From the NCBI GenBank assembly GCA_900314905.1, contig OMXA01000006.1, forward strand, positions 1-64,000: 64,000 nt of DNA, in the 5' to 3' direction. The position numbers were made by a program, and so were the translations under genes. Below, in pieces: positions 1 through 9,003 of the stretch. Each line of letters begins with the position of its first letter. Position 1 is the first letter of the stretch. The notes beneath the pieces were generated by a model. The model worked only from the letters and a program-made list of their open reading frames with translations, did no database searches and was not told where the DNA came from. The stretch comes from an uncultured Erysipelotrichaceae bacterium. Lineage in GTDB: Bacteria > Bacillota_I > Bacilli_A > Erysipelotrichales > Erysipelotrichaceae.

Positions 1-98
1 AACATAAGGCCGAATAGCAGCTCAAGTGTTCTTATATTTGGCAGATCTATTGTAACGCATATCCATTTTCATACCCACTTTCGTTTACTCCCCGAAAT

Positions 99-653
99 TT
101 ATTTGTATTGAGAAAGATCAGAGTCAAAGGCGCAGGTGAGCGAGTCTTGCGAAGACAGAATTCCTGCTGCTTCCTGCATGGTAACCGTATCCCATGGGAT
201 CGTTCCGAACAGAATCAGACGGTTGGCATTGAGATAGTCATAATCTGAAGAAGTCAGATTGTCAGGCAGGACCGTGATGGTGACAAGCAGCTGATAGTTT
301 TCTTCAGTGCCGGTCGTCTCATAAGCGACGGTAACGGCCTCTGAGCTTCGGATTTCCATGATCTTTTCTCCGGCGATTTCCATTGCCTGTTCAGCAGCAG
401 CCTGGTTATCGGTGCTGACATCTTCTGAGATCTTCCGTATGATCTCAAGTCTGATCTCATTGACGTGTTTCCGGCTGCCGTAGAGGTGATAAATATAAGT
501 ATCGCCTTGCTGTGCTTCTTCAGGGGCGCATGCTGCATGCATGGTGATCGTGCGGCCGGAACGATAGGAAAGCTCAAAGATAAGAATAATCGCGGCGATG
601 ACTGCAAGCAGGACATAGATCCAGAAATTCCGGGATTGCTTTTTCTGTGACAT
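99..653 (-). CDS. Single-pass membrane protein, unknown function
   Basis: I do not recognise a family for this 184-residue protein. A short basic N-terminus is followed by one hydrophobic segment (about residues 11-28). The rest (about 35-184) is soluble, rich in Glu, Thr and Ser, and would lie outside the cell as a membrane-anchored domain. On the minus strand a TATAAT box at 660-665 ends only six bases before the ATG, with TTGAAC further upstream, so the transcript may start at or next to the start codon and lack a normal ribosome binding site. The gene is divergent from the HAD phosphatase at 754. The ORF is clean and the anchor is clear, but no role can be assigned. Confidence 0.7.
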   Translation of the reverse strand: MSQKKQSRNFWIYVLLAVIAAIILIFELSYRSGRTITMHAACAPEEAQQGDTYIYHLYGSRKHVNEIRLEIIRKISEDVSTDNQAAAEQAMEIAGEKIMEIRSSEAVTVAYETTGTEENYQLLVTITVLPDNLTSSDYDYLNANRLILFGTIPWDTVTMQEAAGILSSQDSLTCAFDSDLSQYK

Positions 654-753
654 GTTCCTATTATATCGGCAGTCTTCTGAAAAAGTTCAATTCCGGTTGC
701 ATGTTCAGAGGGGCTGTATTATCGTTTCTGCATCAGAAAAGAGGGGGCTTGCC

Positions 754-1425
754 ATGAAGGATGCTGTGCTGTTTGACCTGGATGGAACGCTGACAGATTC
801 CGGTGAAGGAATCATGAAAAGCGTGAAATATGCATTTCAGCAGATGAAGGTGCCTGCCCCGGATGAGGCGCATCTCCGGCTGTTTGTCGGCCCTCCGCTT
901 GCAGTGACCTTCCCGCAGTTCGGCATCCCTGAGGACCAGGTAGATGAAGCGATCCGGCAGTATCGGATTGATTACAATGAACACGGATCAAAGTTTCTGA
1001 ATCACGTTTATCCTGGCATTCCCCAGCTGCTTTCAGAGCTTCAGAATGATGGATATCAGCTGTTTGTGGCAACCTCGAAACCGGAGGTCCTTGCCAGAGA
1101 AATCATGGATCGATTTGATCTGTCCCGCTATTTTGCGCGGATTGCCGGAGCAAGTCTCGATCACTCCCGGGAAAGCAAGGCAGAGGTGCTGCGGTATCTG
1201 CTGCAGCAGACTGGCTGCAGCGGGCATGAAGTCATGGTCGGCGATACGGATTCAGATATCCGCGGTGCCCATGCCATCGGCATTCCGTGCATTGCGGTAA
1301 GCTGGGGGTATGGAGCGGAAGAAACACTTTCCGAAGCAGAGTGCATTGCCGATACGGTAGAGGAGCTGAAGAAGCTGATCGAAACAAGAGCGTGGATGGG
1401 AAAAGCGTATGAGCGAGAATCATGA
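754..1425 (+). CDS. HAD-superfamily phosphatase, phosphoglycolate phosphatase-like
   Basis: The 223-residue protein is a HAD hydrolase of the Gph/PGP group, which remove phosphate from small sugar phosphates or 2-phosphoglycolate in the cytosol. Motif I is DLDGTLTDSGEG near residue 6, the motif II Thr lies in VATSKP and motif IV is GDTDSDIRGA, with a cap domain of about 80 residues between I and II. The ATG at 754 is preferred to more upstream starts because GAGGGGG lies just before it and the family begins right at the motif I strand. The last 17 bases overlap the MATE gene, so the two are probably co-transcribed. The exact substrate cannot be read from sequence. Confidence 0.87.
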   Translation: MKDAVLFDLDGTLTDSGEGIMKSVKYAFQQMKVPAPDEAHLRLFVGPPLAVTFPQFGIPEDQVDEAIRQYRIDYNEHGSKFLNHVYPGIPQLLSELQNDGYQLFVATSKPEVLAREIMDRFDLSRYFARIAGASLDHSRESKAEVLRYLLQQTGCSGHEVMVGDTDSDIRGAHAIGIPCIAVSWGYGAEETLSEAECIADTVEELKKLIETRAWMGKAYERES

Positions 1426-2779
1426 ACAGGCAGAAGAACAATACCGCCGGATGACGGAAACACCAGTGGGAAAGCTGATCCTCGGCCTCAGTATCCCTAC
1501 CATCATCTCGATGATGGTGACCAATATCTATAACATGGCAGATACGTACTTCGTCGGCACGATCGGAACTTCTGCCAGCGGCGCAACGGGTGTGGTATTC
1601 GGCCTGATGGCAATCTTCCAGGCTTTCGGATTCATGTTCGGACATGGGGCGGGGTCCAATATCTCAAGAAGACTCGGATCGAAGAATATCAGGGAAGCCA
1701 GAGAGTTCTCGTCCACGAGCTTCTATCTCTCTATCCTGGCTGGTCTGATTTTCATGGCGATTGGCCTCATCTGGATGGATCCGCTCATGAGGCTGCTCGG
1801 AAGCACGGATACGATCCTTCCGTATTCCCGAACCTATGCATTCTTCATCCTGATTGCCGGGCCGGCAATGACGTCAAGCTGTGTCATGAATAATATTCTC
1901 CGGTATGAAGGCAAAGCGTTCTATGCGATGATCGGGCTGACTGCCGGCGGAATTCTGAATATCTTCGGAGATGCATATTTCGTCAGGGTATGCAATATGG
2001 GCATTGGCGGTGCAGGTCTTTCCACCACGATCTCTCAGTATATTTCGATGGGAATTCTCCTGATTCCGTATCTGCAGAAAAAGACCCAGAGCAGTTTCAA
2101 TATCCGTTATTTTACCCGCCGGTTTTCGGTTGCAGCAACGATCGTAAAGGATGGACTGCCTTCCCTTGCCCGCCAGGGACTGAATTCAGTTTCCACGATG
2201 GTGCTGAACAACTATGCCGGGATTTATGGAGACGCGGCAATTGCGGCGATCTCCATCTGCACGCGTCTTGTGAACTTCCTGTTCTGCATCGCAATCGGTA
2301 TCGGCCAGGGCTTCCAGCCAGTCAGCGGCTTCAATTTCGGTGCAAAGCTTTACAGCAGAGTGAGAGCAGGGTTTGACTACGCAATGCGTTCCGGATTTGC
2401 GATCATGCTGGTGCTCGGGATTTTCGGGTTTCTGAATGCGGAACCGCTGGTCCGTATTTTCCGGGATGACCCGGAAGTTACCGCCATCGGCAGAACCGCA
2501 CTCAGATGGCAATGCATGTCGCTTTGGCTCATGCCGATGTCTATGTACGGAAACATGCTGTTTCAGTCAATCGGGATCTCTAAGACTGCGACCTTCCTTG
2601 CATCATTGCGAAGCGGCATCGTTCTGATTCCGATCATCATCATTTTCACAACCTGCTTCGGGCTGAATGGACTGGAGATGGCTCAGGCAGTTTCGGAAGC
2701 GATTTCTTCTCTGATCACGCTGCCTTTTGTGCTTTCCTTCTTCCGGCATCTGCCCCCGGATGGATGCGAATATAACTGA
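1409..2779 (+). CDS. MATE-family multidrug/sodium antiporter
   Basis: A 456-residue integral membrane protein with about twelve hydrophobic helices in two halves, the length and layout of the MATE family, which export cationic drugs or metabolites in exchange for Na+ or H+. The N-terminal run TPVGKLILGLSIPTIISM and the following NMADTYFVG segment are typical MATE helix 1 and 2 sequences. The start overlaps the end of the HAD phosphatase by 17 bases, suggesting translational coupling. A bidirectional terminator follows directly. The substrate is unknown; such genes are often labelled efflux pumps without direct evidence. Confidence 0.92.
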   Translation: MSENHEQAEEQYRRMTETPVGKLILGLSIPTIISMMVTNIYNMADTYFVGTIGTSASGATGVVFGLMAIFQAFGFMFGHGAGSNISRRLGSKNIREAREFSSTSFYLSILAGLIFMAIGLIWMDPLMRLLGSTDTILPYSRTYAFFILIAGPAMTSSCVMNNILRYEGKAFYAMIGLTAGGILNIFGDAYFVRVCNMGIGGAGLSTTISQYISMGILLIPYLQKKTQSSFNIRYFTRRFSVAATIVKDGLPSLARQGLNSVSTMVLNNYAGIYGDAAIAAISICTRLVNFLFCIAIGIGQGFQPVSGFNFGAKLYSRVRAGFDYAMRSGFAIMLVLGIFGFLNAEPLVRIFRDDPEVTAIGRTALRWQCMSLWLMPMSMYGNMLFQSIGISKTATFLASLRSGIVLIPIIIIFTTCFGLNGLEMAQAVSEAISSLITLPFVLSFFRHLPPDGCEYN

Positions 2780-2806
2780 AAACAGGACTGATGCAGTCCT
2801 GTTTTT
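2779..2806. terminator. Bidirectional intrinsic terminator
   Basis: A stem AACAGGACT / AGTCCTGTT with a small loop is flanked by A residues on the left and TTTTT on the right. It sits between the ends of two convergent genes, MATE (plus) and inositol monophosphatase (minus), and can serve both. Confidence 0.85.
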
Positions 2807-2812
2807 CAATAT

Positions 2813-3613
2813 TCAGAGAATGACAGGAGGACAAGCCTCTTTCTGCAGAATCGGGAGGAGTTCATCAAGGACTGCAGGAGTGCCGGCAGCGATCTCTGCA
2901 AAGCCGAAGACTTCAGCAGGATTCCCATGGAAGTCAGTGATTCTGCCGCCTGCTTCTTCGACCAGCAGCATCCCTGCTGCCCGATCCCAGGAATATACAT
3001 GCTCGAAGTAGGCATCTGCTCTTCCGCAGGCCGTCCACGCCAGGTCAAGAACTGCGCTCGCAGTGCGCCGGATATCCTGGCAGGAATCAAAGACTGCATG
3101 CATGGTGCTGAAATACCAGGATGAGAGTTCACGGTGATAAGGGCTGGTTCCGCAGAATACGATGGAATCCTTCAGATGTTCTCTGCTGCTGACGTGAATC
3201 GGCCTGCCATTGCAGAATGCACCATGACCGCGTTCTGCAGTAAACAGTTCCTTCCGATACGGATCCAGAATCCATGCATGGAGAATGGTTCCGTGCTCTG
3301 CATAGGCTAATGAAATTGCACTGTGGGCATAATCCCTGATGAAGTTCATCGTCCCGTCAACCGGATCCAGGATCCAGACGGGAGCGGAGAGATCGAGAGA
3401 AGAGTTATCCTGTTCTTCCCCGATGAACTGGACCATAGGATATCGCTTCTGAAGTTCTTCTTTCAGAAAGGACTCGATTCCGCGGTCTGCGTCGGTTACA
3501 TAATTGCCATAGCCTTTCGCCTTTGCAGAGTCTGCGGGATCGAGCCGGAAGAAGCCGGAAGCTTTCTGGATCAGGGAACTGATGGTTTCAGAATCAATCA
3601 TAGGATTCCTCAT
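2813..3613 (-). CDS. Inositol monophosphatase family protein
   Basis: A 266-residue member of the Mg2+-dependent, lithium-sensitive phosphatase family (inositol monophosphatase, CysQ, fructose-1,6-bisphosphatase relatives). The metal-binding motifs are GEE at 65-67, DPVDGT at 83-88 and the C-terminal SWDRAAG motif followed by EEAGG. In Firmicutes without inositol lipids these enzymes usually dephosphorylate 3'-phosphoadenosine phosphates or sugar phosphates, so inositol phosphate should not be assumed as substrate. The ATG overlaps the stop of the upstream transporter gene in an ATGA arrangement, which fixes the start and indicates one operon with the transporter and apbE. Confidence 0.9.
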   Translation of the reverse strand: MRNPMIDSETISSLIQKASGFFRLDPADSAKAKGYGNYVTDADRGIESFLKEELQKRYPMVQFIGEEQDNSSLDLSAPVWILDPVDGTMNFIRDYAHSAISLAYAEHGTILHAWILDPYRKELFTAERGHGAFCNGRPIHVSSREHLKDSIVFCGTSPYHRELSSWYFSTMHAVFDSCQDIRRTASAVLDLAWTACGRADAYFEHVYSWDRAAGMLLVEEAGGRITDFHGNPAEVFGFAEIAAGTPAVLDELLPILQKEACPPVIL

Positions 3614-4443
3614 AGCAGATTCAGAATCAGACCGGTGACGAATGAGACTGCCCAGACGTAGGTGACGATCTTGATGTTATGTCTGATGTTCGGGTTGACC
3701 CGGAAGAGAACCATCATGCCGACACCGGCATTGGCCAGCAAGCCGGCGCATACTGCAGCGAAAGAGATGACCTTCTCCATATACAGAGTTGTCAGAAGAA
3801 TGGACGAAGCACAGCTTGGAATCATGCCCAATAGCGTGCAGGTAAGGACAGAGACTGCCGGATGGCCGACAATCAGCGTGCGCATCACGTCATTGCCGCT
3901 GCTGTCCATGATCAGATTGATCACGAAAGTAACTGCAAGGAGCCAGATCGTGATCTTAAGCGTATGCATGACGGCAGATTTCAGAATGCCGTCTTCACAA
4001 TCACAGTGCTCCCGTTCACAGAACGATTCGATATCTGTTCTCCTGTGTTCTGCAAAATGGTCTGCGGCAAATCCTGCGATCAGCGCAACGATGAACTTCA
4101 CTGCCAGAATCGGAAGAATCACGCCGGCTCCTGCCCCGGAAGAAAGCAGCAGCGGCAGCATCTCATCGCTCGTGCTGAGATAGACTGCAGCCAGGGTTCC
4201 GCCGGAAATGACGCCGGTTGTATAGAGACTGCTTGCGGCAGAAGAGAAGCCGCATTCGGGAACGAGGCCGAAGAGAGCTCCTGCAAGCGGGGCAGTTCTG
4301 CGGTGATTCTCAAGAAAACGGATCATCTTGTTTCCGGTTTCATGTTCCATCCATTCCATCAAGAGATAAGTGAGAAACAGAAACGGAAGAATCTTGGCGG
4401 TATCAGTGACTGTGTCCAGAAGAACTTCCTGAATTACTGCCAT
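3610..4443 (-). CDS. Polytopic metal exporter-like protein (ArsP_2 / putative manganese transporter family)
   Basis: A 277-residue membrane protein with about eight to ten hydrophobic segments in two similar halves, each holding a Pro/Gly/Cys/Ser-rich motif (GLVPECGFSSAASSL in the first half, GMIPSCASSILLT in the second). This inverted-repeat layout matches the family described as putative 10-TM heavy metal exporters (ArsP_2), also annotated as putative manganese transporters. A hydrophilic central loop contains His, Cys and acidic residues (EREHCDCEDG) that could bind a metal. It overlaps apbE by 10 bases upstream and the phosphatase by 4 bases downstream. The ion moved is not known. Confidence 0.75.
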   Translation of the reverse strand: MAVIQEVLLDTVTDTAKILPFLFLTYLLMEWMEHETGNKMIRFLENHRRTAPLAGALFGLVPECGFSSAASSLYTTGVISGGTLAAVYLSTSDEMLPLLLSSGAGAGVILPILAVKFIVALIAGFAADHFAEHRRTDIESFCEREHCDCEDGILKSAVMHTLKITIWLLAVTFVINLIMDSSGNDVMRTLIVGHPAVSVLTCTLLGMIPSCASSILLTTLYMEKVISFAAVCAGLLANAGVGMMVLFRVNPNIRHNIKIVTYVWAVSFVTGLILNLL

Positions 4444-5573
4444 GTGATGGCTCCTTCCAGTCCTGCCGTGTAAGCAATATAGTAGCTGCCGGTCTCATGA
4501 CTGTATTCACTGTCGACTGCTTTATCCTGATCCATGATCCAGATTGCTTCGATCGTGGTATCCGGGTGAGCAGATCGGTATTCTTCCAGTACTATATTTC
4601 CTTCTTCAAACGACAGCGTGAACAGGGTGGTGCTCAGGCAGTCGGCAGCGGAGGAATCTGGAGTGATGATCGTGACGCTGTGGTAACGGGTAGCAGGATA
4701 CAGGGTATCCGGATCGATGATATGGCAGTAGCTCTTTCCGTCAGAAGCGATGTAGAAGCGCTCATAGTCTCCGGAAGTGACGAAGGACATGGTCCCGGAC
4801 TGGGCGACGGCAAGCAGACTGCCGCTTCCGCCGGGATTCTGGATACCGATGTTCCACGGAGACCCGTTGTATTTCTCCCCGATGGTTCTCGTATTGCCGC
4901 CGGCATTCAGGGCACCATGTTCGACGCCTTCCTGCTCGAGGGCCTGAGCGATTTTCTCGGTGGCGTAGCCTTTGGCAATGCCGCCGACATCCAGAGAGAC
5001 TTCCGGATCCGAAATGTATACGGTATTGTTTTCGGCATCGATCTCGACAGAATCCCATCCGGTATGCCTGGCTGCTTCCTGCAGCTCCTCATCGGAAGGG
5101 AGGTCTCCTTTCTCGCCGGCTTCATTCTTCGTGATGCCGTCTTCCCGGTAGTTATGCCAGATATTCAGGACAGAACCGATCGTGATGTCGAACTCGCCGC
5201 CGGAGAGGTCATAGTATTCCTTCGCTTCCTGAAGCATGCTGATAATCTCAGGATCAACTTTCACCGGCTGGATGCCTGCATTGTCATTGATCGTCTTGAG
5301 GTTGTTCATGCCGTCATAGGTGTTGTAGATATCAAACAGATCGTTGTAGCGGCGGAACAGGGCAATCGCATCATTGAAATGAGTGTCGAAGATCGTTTTA
5401 GAGGTTGTTTCCTGAAACTGAATGACAGTATCAAACCCATCATCGATGCTTGCATTGCTGTAGTTCTTCACTTCGTCTTCTGCAGAGGCGGAAGGGCTGG
5501 CAGAGGCGCCTGATGCGCATCCGGAGAGCAGGGTCAGACTAACTAACGTTTTCACAATATTCTTTTTCTTCAT
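4434..5573 (-). CDS. apbE: FAD:protein FMN transferase lipoprotein (ApbE)
   Basis: The 379-residue protein transfers FMN from FAD to a Thr in S/T-G-A-T motifs of exported or membrane flavoproteins. A lipoprotein signal peptide ends in LLSGC (Cys19), placing it on the outer face of the membrane. Family motifs are present: DVGGIAKGYATEKI, LNAGGNTRTIG, TSGDYERFY and HIIDPDT; the last is HIIDPDTLYP rather than the common HIIDPxTG. I chose ATG 5573 because it begins the signal peptide; upstream codons encode nothing lipoprotein-like. A TATAAT on the minus strand at 5582-5587 lies only eight bases before this ATG. It is divergent from the Rnf operon, whose RnfG and RnfD proteins carry its target motif, so those are its likely substrates together with the exported reductase at 54662. 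Confidence 0.94.
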   Translation of the reverse strand: MKKKNIVKTLVSLTLLSGCASGASASPSASAEDEVKNYSNASIDDGFDTVIQFQETTSKTIFDTHFNDAIALFRRYNDLFDIYNTYDGMNNLKTINDNAGIQPVKVDPEIISMLQEAKEYYDLSGGEFDITIGSVLNIWHNYREDGITKNEAGEKGDLPSDEELQEAARHTGWDSVEIDAENNTVYISDPEVSLDVGGIAKGYATEKIAQALEQEGVEHGALNAGGNTRTIGEKYNGSPWNIGIQNPGGSGSLLAVAQSGTMSFVTSGDYERFYIASDGKSYCHIIDPDTLYPATRYHSVTIITPDSSAADCLSTTLFTLSFEEGNIVLEEYRSAHPDTTIEAIWIMDQDKAVDSEYSHETGSYYIAYTAGLEGAITWQ

Positions 5574-5581
5574 AGCGGGAG

Positions 5582-5587
5582 AATTAT
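5582..5587 (-). promoter_or_regulatory. apbE -10 box, near-leaderless start
   Basis: A perfect TATAAT on the minus strand, with TTGGAA about 14 bases further upstream as a weak -35. Transcription would begin about two bases before the apbE ATG at 5573, and no ribosome binding site is visible there. Confidence 0.55.
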
Positions 5588-5630
5588 AGCATAATAGCGG
5601 GATTCCAAGCTGTTTTGCACTTCTAAATGA

Positions 5631-5639
5631 TGATATAAT
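5631..5639 (+). promoter_or_regulatory. Rnf operon promoter, extended -10
   Basis: TGATATAAT forms an extended -10 (TGn plus TATAAT at 5634-5639). A TTGCAC at 5615-5620 is present but the 13-base gap is short, so the extended -10 is probably the main determinant. An AAGAGGAAGGGAA ribosome binding site follows before rnfC at 5672. Confidence 0.7.
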
Positions 5640-5671
5640 GCTTCTGTTTTTAAGAGGAAGGGAAAACGTAT

Positions 5672-6961
5672 ATGTCATTTTTAACCGGACCTATGCATCA
5701 ACATCTGGACGGTCACAAGGAACTGACTGCACACAAGGAAGTTCTGAATCTGGCTGACCCTGATGACCTTTATGTTCCGCTGGTTAACGGAAGAGCTGAA
5801 TGCACGCCGCTAGTCCAGGCAGGGGATGAAGTCAAGGCTGGCCAGAAGATCGGAGAGCCAACAAACGGTTTCTGGTATGTACCTGTCTTCTCGCCTGTTT
5901 CCGGAACGGTAGTAGGCGTTGAGAAACGCATGTCTGCTGCTCTGAAGCCGACGGACCATCTGCATATCAGAAATGATCACAAGAATACTGCAGTACGGGC
6001 TTTTGAATCCATCGACGCAGATGCTGCAACAAGAGAGCAGCTTCTGGATTTCGTCAAGAATGCCGGTATTGCCGGTCTTGGCGGAGCTGGATTCCCGACG
6101 TTCAATAAGTACACCAAGCCGGAGAACATTGATCTTCTGATCATCAATGCGGTTGAGTGCGAGCCGTATCTGACGGCAGATCTTGCAAATCTCTCGGCAA
6201 ATCAGGAACTTCTGAAGATCGGCACCCTGGCGCTGTTCAAGCTCAGCAATGCCCCGAAGGGAGTTGTCTGCATCAAGAGCCACTGGACAGAAGAAGTGGC
6301 TATGCTGAAGAAGCTCTTTGAAGGAACGAAGATTGAAGTTGCTCCGGTACCGGATCTGTATCCGATGGGCTGGGAGCGTACGCTGGTCTATCAGATGACG
6401 GGCAAGCGCTACGATAAGCTTCCGGCTGAGGCTGGCTGCATTCTTGACAACGTTTCGACTGCGATTGCGGTTGGCAATGCGATTCAGAACGGCATGCCGA
6501 TCACCCGCAAGATGGTTACAGTTTCCGGCGATGGAGTCAAGGAGCCGAAGAATGTTGAGGCTGCAGTGGGCACGCCTGCTTCTGAACTGATCAAGGCTTG
6601 CGGCGGATATACTGCCGAAGACGTGAAACTGATTGCCGGCGGACCGATGATGGGCCGCACGATTCCGAATGAACAGTTCGTGATCGGGATTGCCAACAAC
6701 GGCCTGACGGTTCTGAAGACAGAGAAAGAGCTTTCCGTGAAGTGCCTGCGCTGCGGCAAGTGCACCGAGAGCTGCCCGTCCGGGCTTGAGCCGGTGCGGA
6801 TCAATAACTGCGAGAAGATCAAGGATATTGATTCTCTGAAGAAGCTCAGTGTCATGGACTGCATCGAGTGCGGTCTCTGCACGTATGTATGCCCGTCCAA
6901 GCTGGATGTCACGGAAGGAATCCGCAGAGCCAAGAGATATATGGCTCTGGTCAAGAAATAA
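5672..6961 (+). CDS. rnfC: Rnf electron transport complex subunit C
   Basis: RnfC is the cytoplasmic, membrane-associated subunit that binds NAD(H) and FMN and exchanges electrons with the rest of the Rnf complex (ferredoxin:NAD+ oxidoreductase, ion-pumping). The 429-residue protein has the N-terminal RnfC lipoyl-like domain, a flavin/NAD fold with GIAGLGGAGFPT and NAVECEPY, and two 4Fe-4S motifs near the C-terminus, CLRCGKCTESCP and CIECGLCTYVCP. Length and domain order are normal for the family. It is the first gene of a seven-gene operon and has its own extended -10 promoter. Assignment is secure. Confidence 0.96.
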   Translation: MSFLTGPMHQHLDGHKELTAHKEVLNLADPDDLYVPLVNGRAECTPLVQAGDEVKAGQKIGEPTNGFWYVPVFSPVSGTVVGVEKRMSAALKPTDHLHIRNDHKNTAVRAFESIDADAATREQLLDFVKNAGIAGLGGAGFPTFNKYTKPENIDLLIINAVECEPYLTADLANLSANQELLKIGTLALFKLSNAPKGVVCIKSHWTEEVAMLKKLFEGTKIEVAPVPDLYPMGWERTLVYQMTGKRYDKLPAEAGCILDNVSTAIAVGNAIQNGMPITRKMVTVSGDGVKEPKNVEAAVGTPASELIKACGGYTAEDVKLIAGGPMMGRTIPNEQFVIGIANNGLTVLKTEKELSVKCLRCGKCTESCPSGLEPVRINNCEKIKDIDSLKKLSVMDCIECGLCTYVCPSKLDVTEGIRRAKRYMALVKK

Positions 6962-6976
6962 GGGGGAAAGACGAAG

Positions 6977-8467
6977 ATGAAGTTCACGTTTAATCCATCC
7001 CCGAACTACCGTACTTCCCAGAGCACTTCCGGAATCATGAAGGATCTCACGGAATGCCTGCTCGCGGTTCTGGTATTCGCAGTCATCTATTACAGCGGTG
7101 CTTATGGTGCTTCCTATGGCCTGCGCATTGTCCTTCTGACTGCTTGTTCGGTGATTGCTGCATTATGCACTGATGCGGTTTACTTCAAGGTAACAAAGCA
7201 GGATATCAGACAGGGCATCCTGACTTCCTATTCCTGGGTGACAGCGCTGATTCTGACGCTGATCTCGAGAGTGAGCGTTTCCTATTACGGACTGATCGTC
7301 TGCACTGTGATTGCTGTTTTCTTCGGCAAGCTCGTATTCGGCGGCTTCGGTCAGAATATCTTCAACCCGGCCGCATTCGGCGAAGCAGTCATCATGGCGA
7401 ACTTCGCTGGCAGCTACAGTGAAGACTTCGTGACCTCTGCTACTCCGACGACGGTTGCCAAGGCATCCGGATGGGTTGGAGAATTCGCCTCTCAGTATGG
7501 CGGACTCGGGAAGATGTTCCTCGGCCAGTATGCAAGCACGATCGGCTCTACCTCTGCGCTTCTGATCCTGCTATGCTGTGTGTTCCTGATCTGGCGCAAG
7601 GATATTGACTGGCAGGTTCCGGTGACCTATATCGTCACCGTATTCGTGGAGTCGCTGATTGTCGGAGCGATTACCGGCAGCGGCGCACAGGCGGCAGTTT
7701 ACAACGTGCTTGCTGGCGGCGTGATGTTCGGCGCAGTCTTCATGGCAACGGATCCGGTCACATCACCGGTTTCAATGCCTGGCCGTGTAGTCTTTGCGAT
7801 CGGTGCCGCCAGCCTTGCAATGATCATCCGCTGGAAGTCCAACTTCGCAGATGGCGTTCTGTTCGGCATTCTGCTCATGAACATGCTGACTCCGGCAATT
7901 GACAAGCTGTTTGACGGCAATCAGATCAAGGATGCGGCAAAGTTCCGCAGAAATGTTCTGATCTCGTGTGTATGCTTCTTCGCAGTGACGATCGCTGTCG
8001 GTGCTTCTCTGCGTACTTCTGCAGAGGAGGAGTCTGCCGCTGCATCTGCTCCGGCTGCTGCAGCAGCTTCTGCTTCCTCAGAGTCTTCTGGCAGTGCTTC
8101 TTCTTCCGGAATTGCTCTGAATGGCGATTTTGCAGATAACGAAGCAAGCTGCGAACTGACAGGAGACAATGTCTACCATTGCTCGGCAAAAGGGTTCGGC
8201 CTGATCAACAACATGGGCGGCACCTATTCCGAGAATGAAGCGGATATTGAGATTGATCCTTCCAATCACAGCATTGTTTCCATCACCGTCACGAACTTTG
8301 GCGATACTGCTGGAGTAGGTGACGCGGCAGTGAAGGATGATGTTCTGAAAAAGTATGAGGGTCTGACACTGGATGACAGTGCTGATACCGTAAGCGGAGC
8401 AACCTTCACTTCCGATTCTGTTGCAAGCATGGCGTCTGCTGCCCTGAAGATGGCAGCCGGCAACTGA
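6977..8467 (+). CDS. rnfD: Rnf subunit D with extra C-terminal FMN-binding domain
   Basis: Residues 1 to about 340 are a normal RnfD: ten or so membrane helices, the GFGQNIFNPAAF segment and a TSATPTT motif with Thr156 as the expected covalent FMN site. After this comes an unusual Ala/Ser/Glu linker (about 346-375) and then a soluble domain (about 380-496) ending in the FMN attachment motif SGATFTSDSV (Thr476 in SGAT). RnfD is normally about 320-350 residues, so this is a fusion of RnfD with an FMN_bind domain like that of RnfG. A separate rnfG follows, so the extra domain is an addition, not a replacement. The linker and domain should lie outside the cell. ApbE encoded next door would flavinylate it. 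Confidence 0.92.
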   Translation: MKFTFNPSPNYRTSQSTSGIMKDLTECLLAVLVFAVIYYSGAYGASYGLRIVLLTACSVIAALCTDAVYFKVTKQDIRQGILTSYSWVTALILTLISRVSVSYYGLIVCTVIAVFFGKLVFGGFGQNIFNPAAFGEAVIMANFAGSYSEDFVTSATPTTVAKASGWVGEFASQYGGLGKMFLGQYASTIGSTSALLILLCCVFLIWRKDIDWQVPVTYIVTVFVESLIVGAITGSGAQAAVYNVLAGGVMFGAVFMATDPVTSPVSMPGRVVFAIGAASLAMIIRWKSNFADGVLFGILLMNMLTPAIDKLFDGNQIKDAAKFRRNVLISCVCFFAVTIAVGASLRTSAEEESAAASAPAAAAASASSESSGSASSSGIALNGDFADNEASCELTGDNVYHCSAKGFGLINNMGGTYSENEADIEIDPSNHSIVSITVTNFGDTAGVGDAAVKDDVLKKYEGLTLDDSADTVSGATFTSDSVASMASAALKMAAGN

Positions 8468-8480
8468 GGAGGGCTAGTAT

Positions 8481-8993
8481 ATGAATAAGGATTCTGTTCA
8501 GTATAAAGTGATCCTTCTGGCAGTCATGAGTGCAATCTGCGGTCTTCTGCTGGGAGCGGTGAATTCCATTACTGCTCCGGTAATTGCGGAAGCAAATCTT
8601 GCAACCGTGAAGAGCAGCCTGGAACAGATCTATCCAGGTGCTGATTTCACAGAAGTCACGGATTTCACAGATGATTCCGGATATATCACAGCAGTCTACA
8701 GTGCCGAAGGAAAGGGAACTGTCTATTCGATTCATGGAGTCGGCTATAACTCCGATGGTTTCGATTTCCTCTATGGCATTAATGATGATGGAACTGCTTC
8801 CGGCTTTGTTGTCCTGTCGGAGAATGAAACAGACGGCTTCGGCAAGCGGTGCTTCACAGATGAGAGCATTGCCAACTATACTGCAATTTCAGTCGGTGAT
8901 GAGATTCCGATGGTATCCGGTGCAACTCTTACTTCTACTGCCATCCGCAATGGAATTACTGCTGCCTGGAACTTATGGAATGCTTCAAAGTGA
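8481..8993 (+). CDS. rnfG: Rnf subunit G, covalent FMN-binding
   Basis: A 170-residue protein with one N-terminal membrane helix (about 9-30) and an extracytoplasmic FMN_bind domain. The flavin attachment motif is VSGATLTS, with Thr149 as the residue expected to receive FMN from ApbE. RnfG passes electrons between RnfD and the rest of the membrane part of the complex. It is slightly shorter than many RnfG proteins but has the full motif. It lies 13 bases after rnfD and has an AGGAGG-like site at the end of rnfD (TGAGGAGGG). Confidence 0.94.
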   Translation: MNKDSVQYKVILLAVMSAICGLLLGAVNSITAPVIAEANLATVKSSLEQIYPGADFTEVTDFTDDSGYITAVYSAEGKGTVYSIHGVGYNSDGFDFLYGINDDGTASGFVVLSENETDGFGKRCFTDESIANYTAISVGDEIPMVSGATLTSTAIRNGITAAWNLWNASK

Positions 8994-9003
8994 GGTGTAA
9001 GCA

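Noticed and set aside
1..98. A gene fragment at the left edge
   Set aside because: No open frame with support; the short AT-rich stretch only contains the downstream region of the minus-strand gene at 99-653.
4497..5513. A 338-codon plus-strand frame opposite apbE
   Set aside because: It is the antisense of a well-conserved family gene, has no ribosome binding site and its product looks like mirrored codon bias, not a protein family.
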